Of a stretch of 64,000 nt of DNA, positions 63,911 to 64,000 are shown piece by piece. The DNA comes from Rachycentron canadum. Taxonomy: Eukaryota > Chordata > Actinopteri > Carangiformes > Rachycentridae. The position numbers and the translations under genes are program-made. The stretch lies in the NCBI GenBank assembly GCA_038496675.1, contig CM076651.1, positions 19,369,404-19,433,403 on the forward strand, written 5' to 3'. A model generated the notes under the pieces. The model searched no databases. It was not told the DNA's origin and worked only from the letters and a program-made list of their open reading frames with translations. Numbering within the stretch: position 1 is the stretch's first letter; the number at the start of each line of letters is the position of its first letter.

Positions 63911-64000
<90 letters not shown>
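63911..64000. repeat. (GA)n microsatellite running off the window
   Basis: 45 GA units to the last base; the true length is unknown. Confidence 0.97.

Larger units (their letters stand above)
44835..64000 (+). other. bsn: bsn intron 2, incomplete at right edge
   Basis: This starts with the GTAGGC donor after coding exon 2 and runs to the end of the window. I looked for the next Bassoon block, the VKEWLCLNC-type completion of the zinc finger, and did not see it on the + strand. The remaining exons therefore lie to the right. Contents listed separately include three homologous tandem modules, Tc1 remains, tRNA-derived and other dispersed repeats, and one candidate cassette exon. Confidence 0.8.

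Noticed and set aside
1..64000. CRISPR array, bacterial operon, viral genome or biosynthetic cluster
   Set aside because: Repeats here are microsatellites or dispersed vertebrate elements; gene structure is spliced and eukaryotic.

Overview
This window is vertebrate nuclear DNA, almost certainly from a teleost fish. Long introns, abundant dinucleotide repeats, several interspersed repeats typical of teleosts, Tc1-like transposon remains and two runs of N between simple repeats all point to a draft fish genome assembly. I see no bacterial operon, CRISPR array, virus or plasmid structure.

The one gene I recognise with confidence is the 5' part of bassoon (bsn), a giant scaffold protein of the presynaptic active zone, on the + strand. 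Coding exon 1 (13984-14171) encodes the MGNEAS N-terminus. After an intron of about 29.9 kb, coding exon 2 (44120-44834) supplies a very long Gly/Met tract and most of the first double zinc finger. The phases join cleanly (AG|G, giving Arg63). The donor after exon 2 opens a second large intron that runs off the right edge, so the bulk of bassoon lies outside the window. A CpG-rich promoter/5'UTR with a tandem-ATG uORF precedes exon 1, and a near-perfect RE1 (REST) site lies 275 bp inside intron 1, fitting a neuron-restricted gene.

Left of bsn, 1-13.7 kb is mostly non-coding. It holds a possible promoter and first exon of a leftward gene at the extreme left edge (donor at 214), a solo-LTR-like repeat (3142-3636), and an unrecognised candidate + strand gene with a CCAAT promoter (exon 7983-8094, possible second exon 13452-13531).

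The two bsn introns carry simple repeats, tRNA-derived repeats (about 40.0 and 59.6 kb), at least three fragments of one 'GCTAACATTAGC-rich' fish repeat, three fragments of a second dispersed repeat, two wrecked Tc1-like transposons (52.6-53.2 kb and 57.87-59.03 kb) and a further Tc1-type end near 63.75 kb. The most interesting non-coding structure is a set of three diverged tandem modules at 47.56-48.53 kb, rich in homeodomain-type TAAT motifs. A phase-0/0 cassette-exon candidate lies at 60203-60277. Base 18619, directly after an N gap, begins 17 bases identical to the Tn5/Nextera mosaic end, which is sequencing-adapter residue rather than biology.
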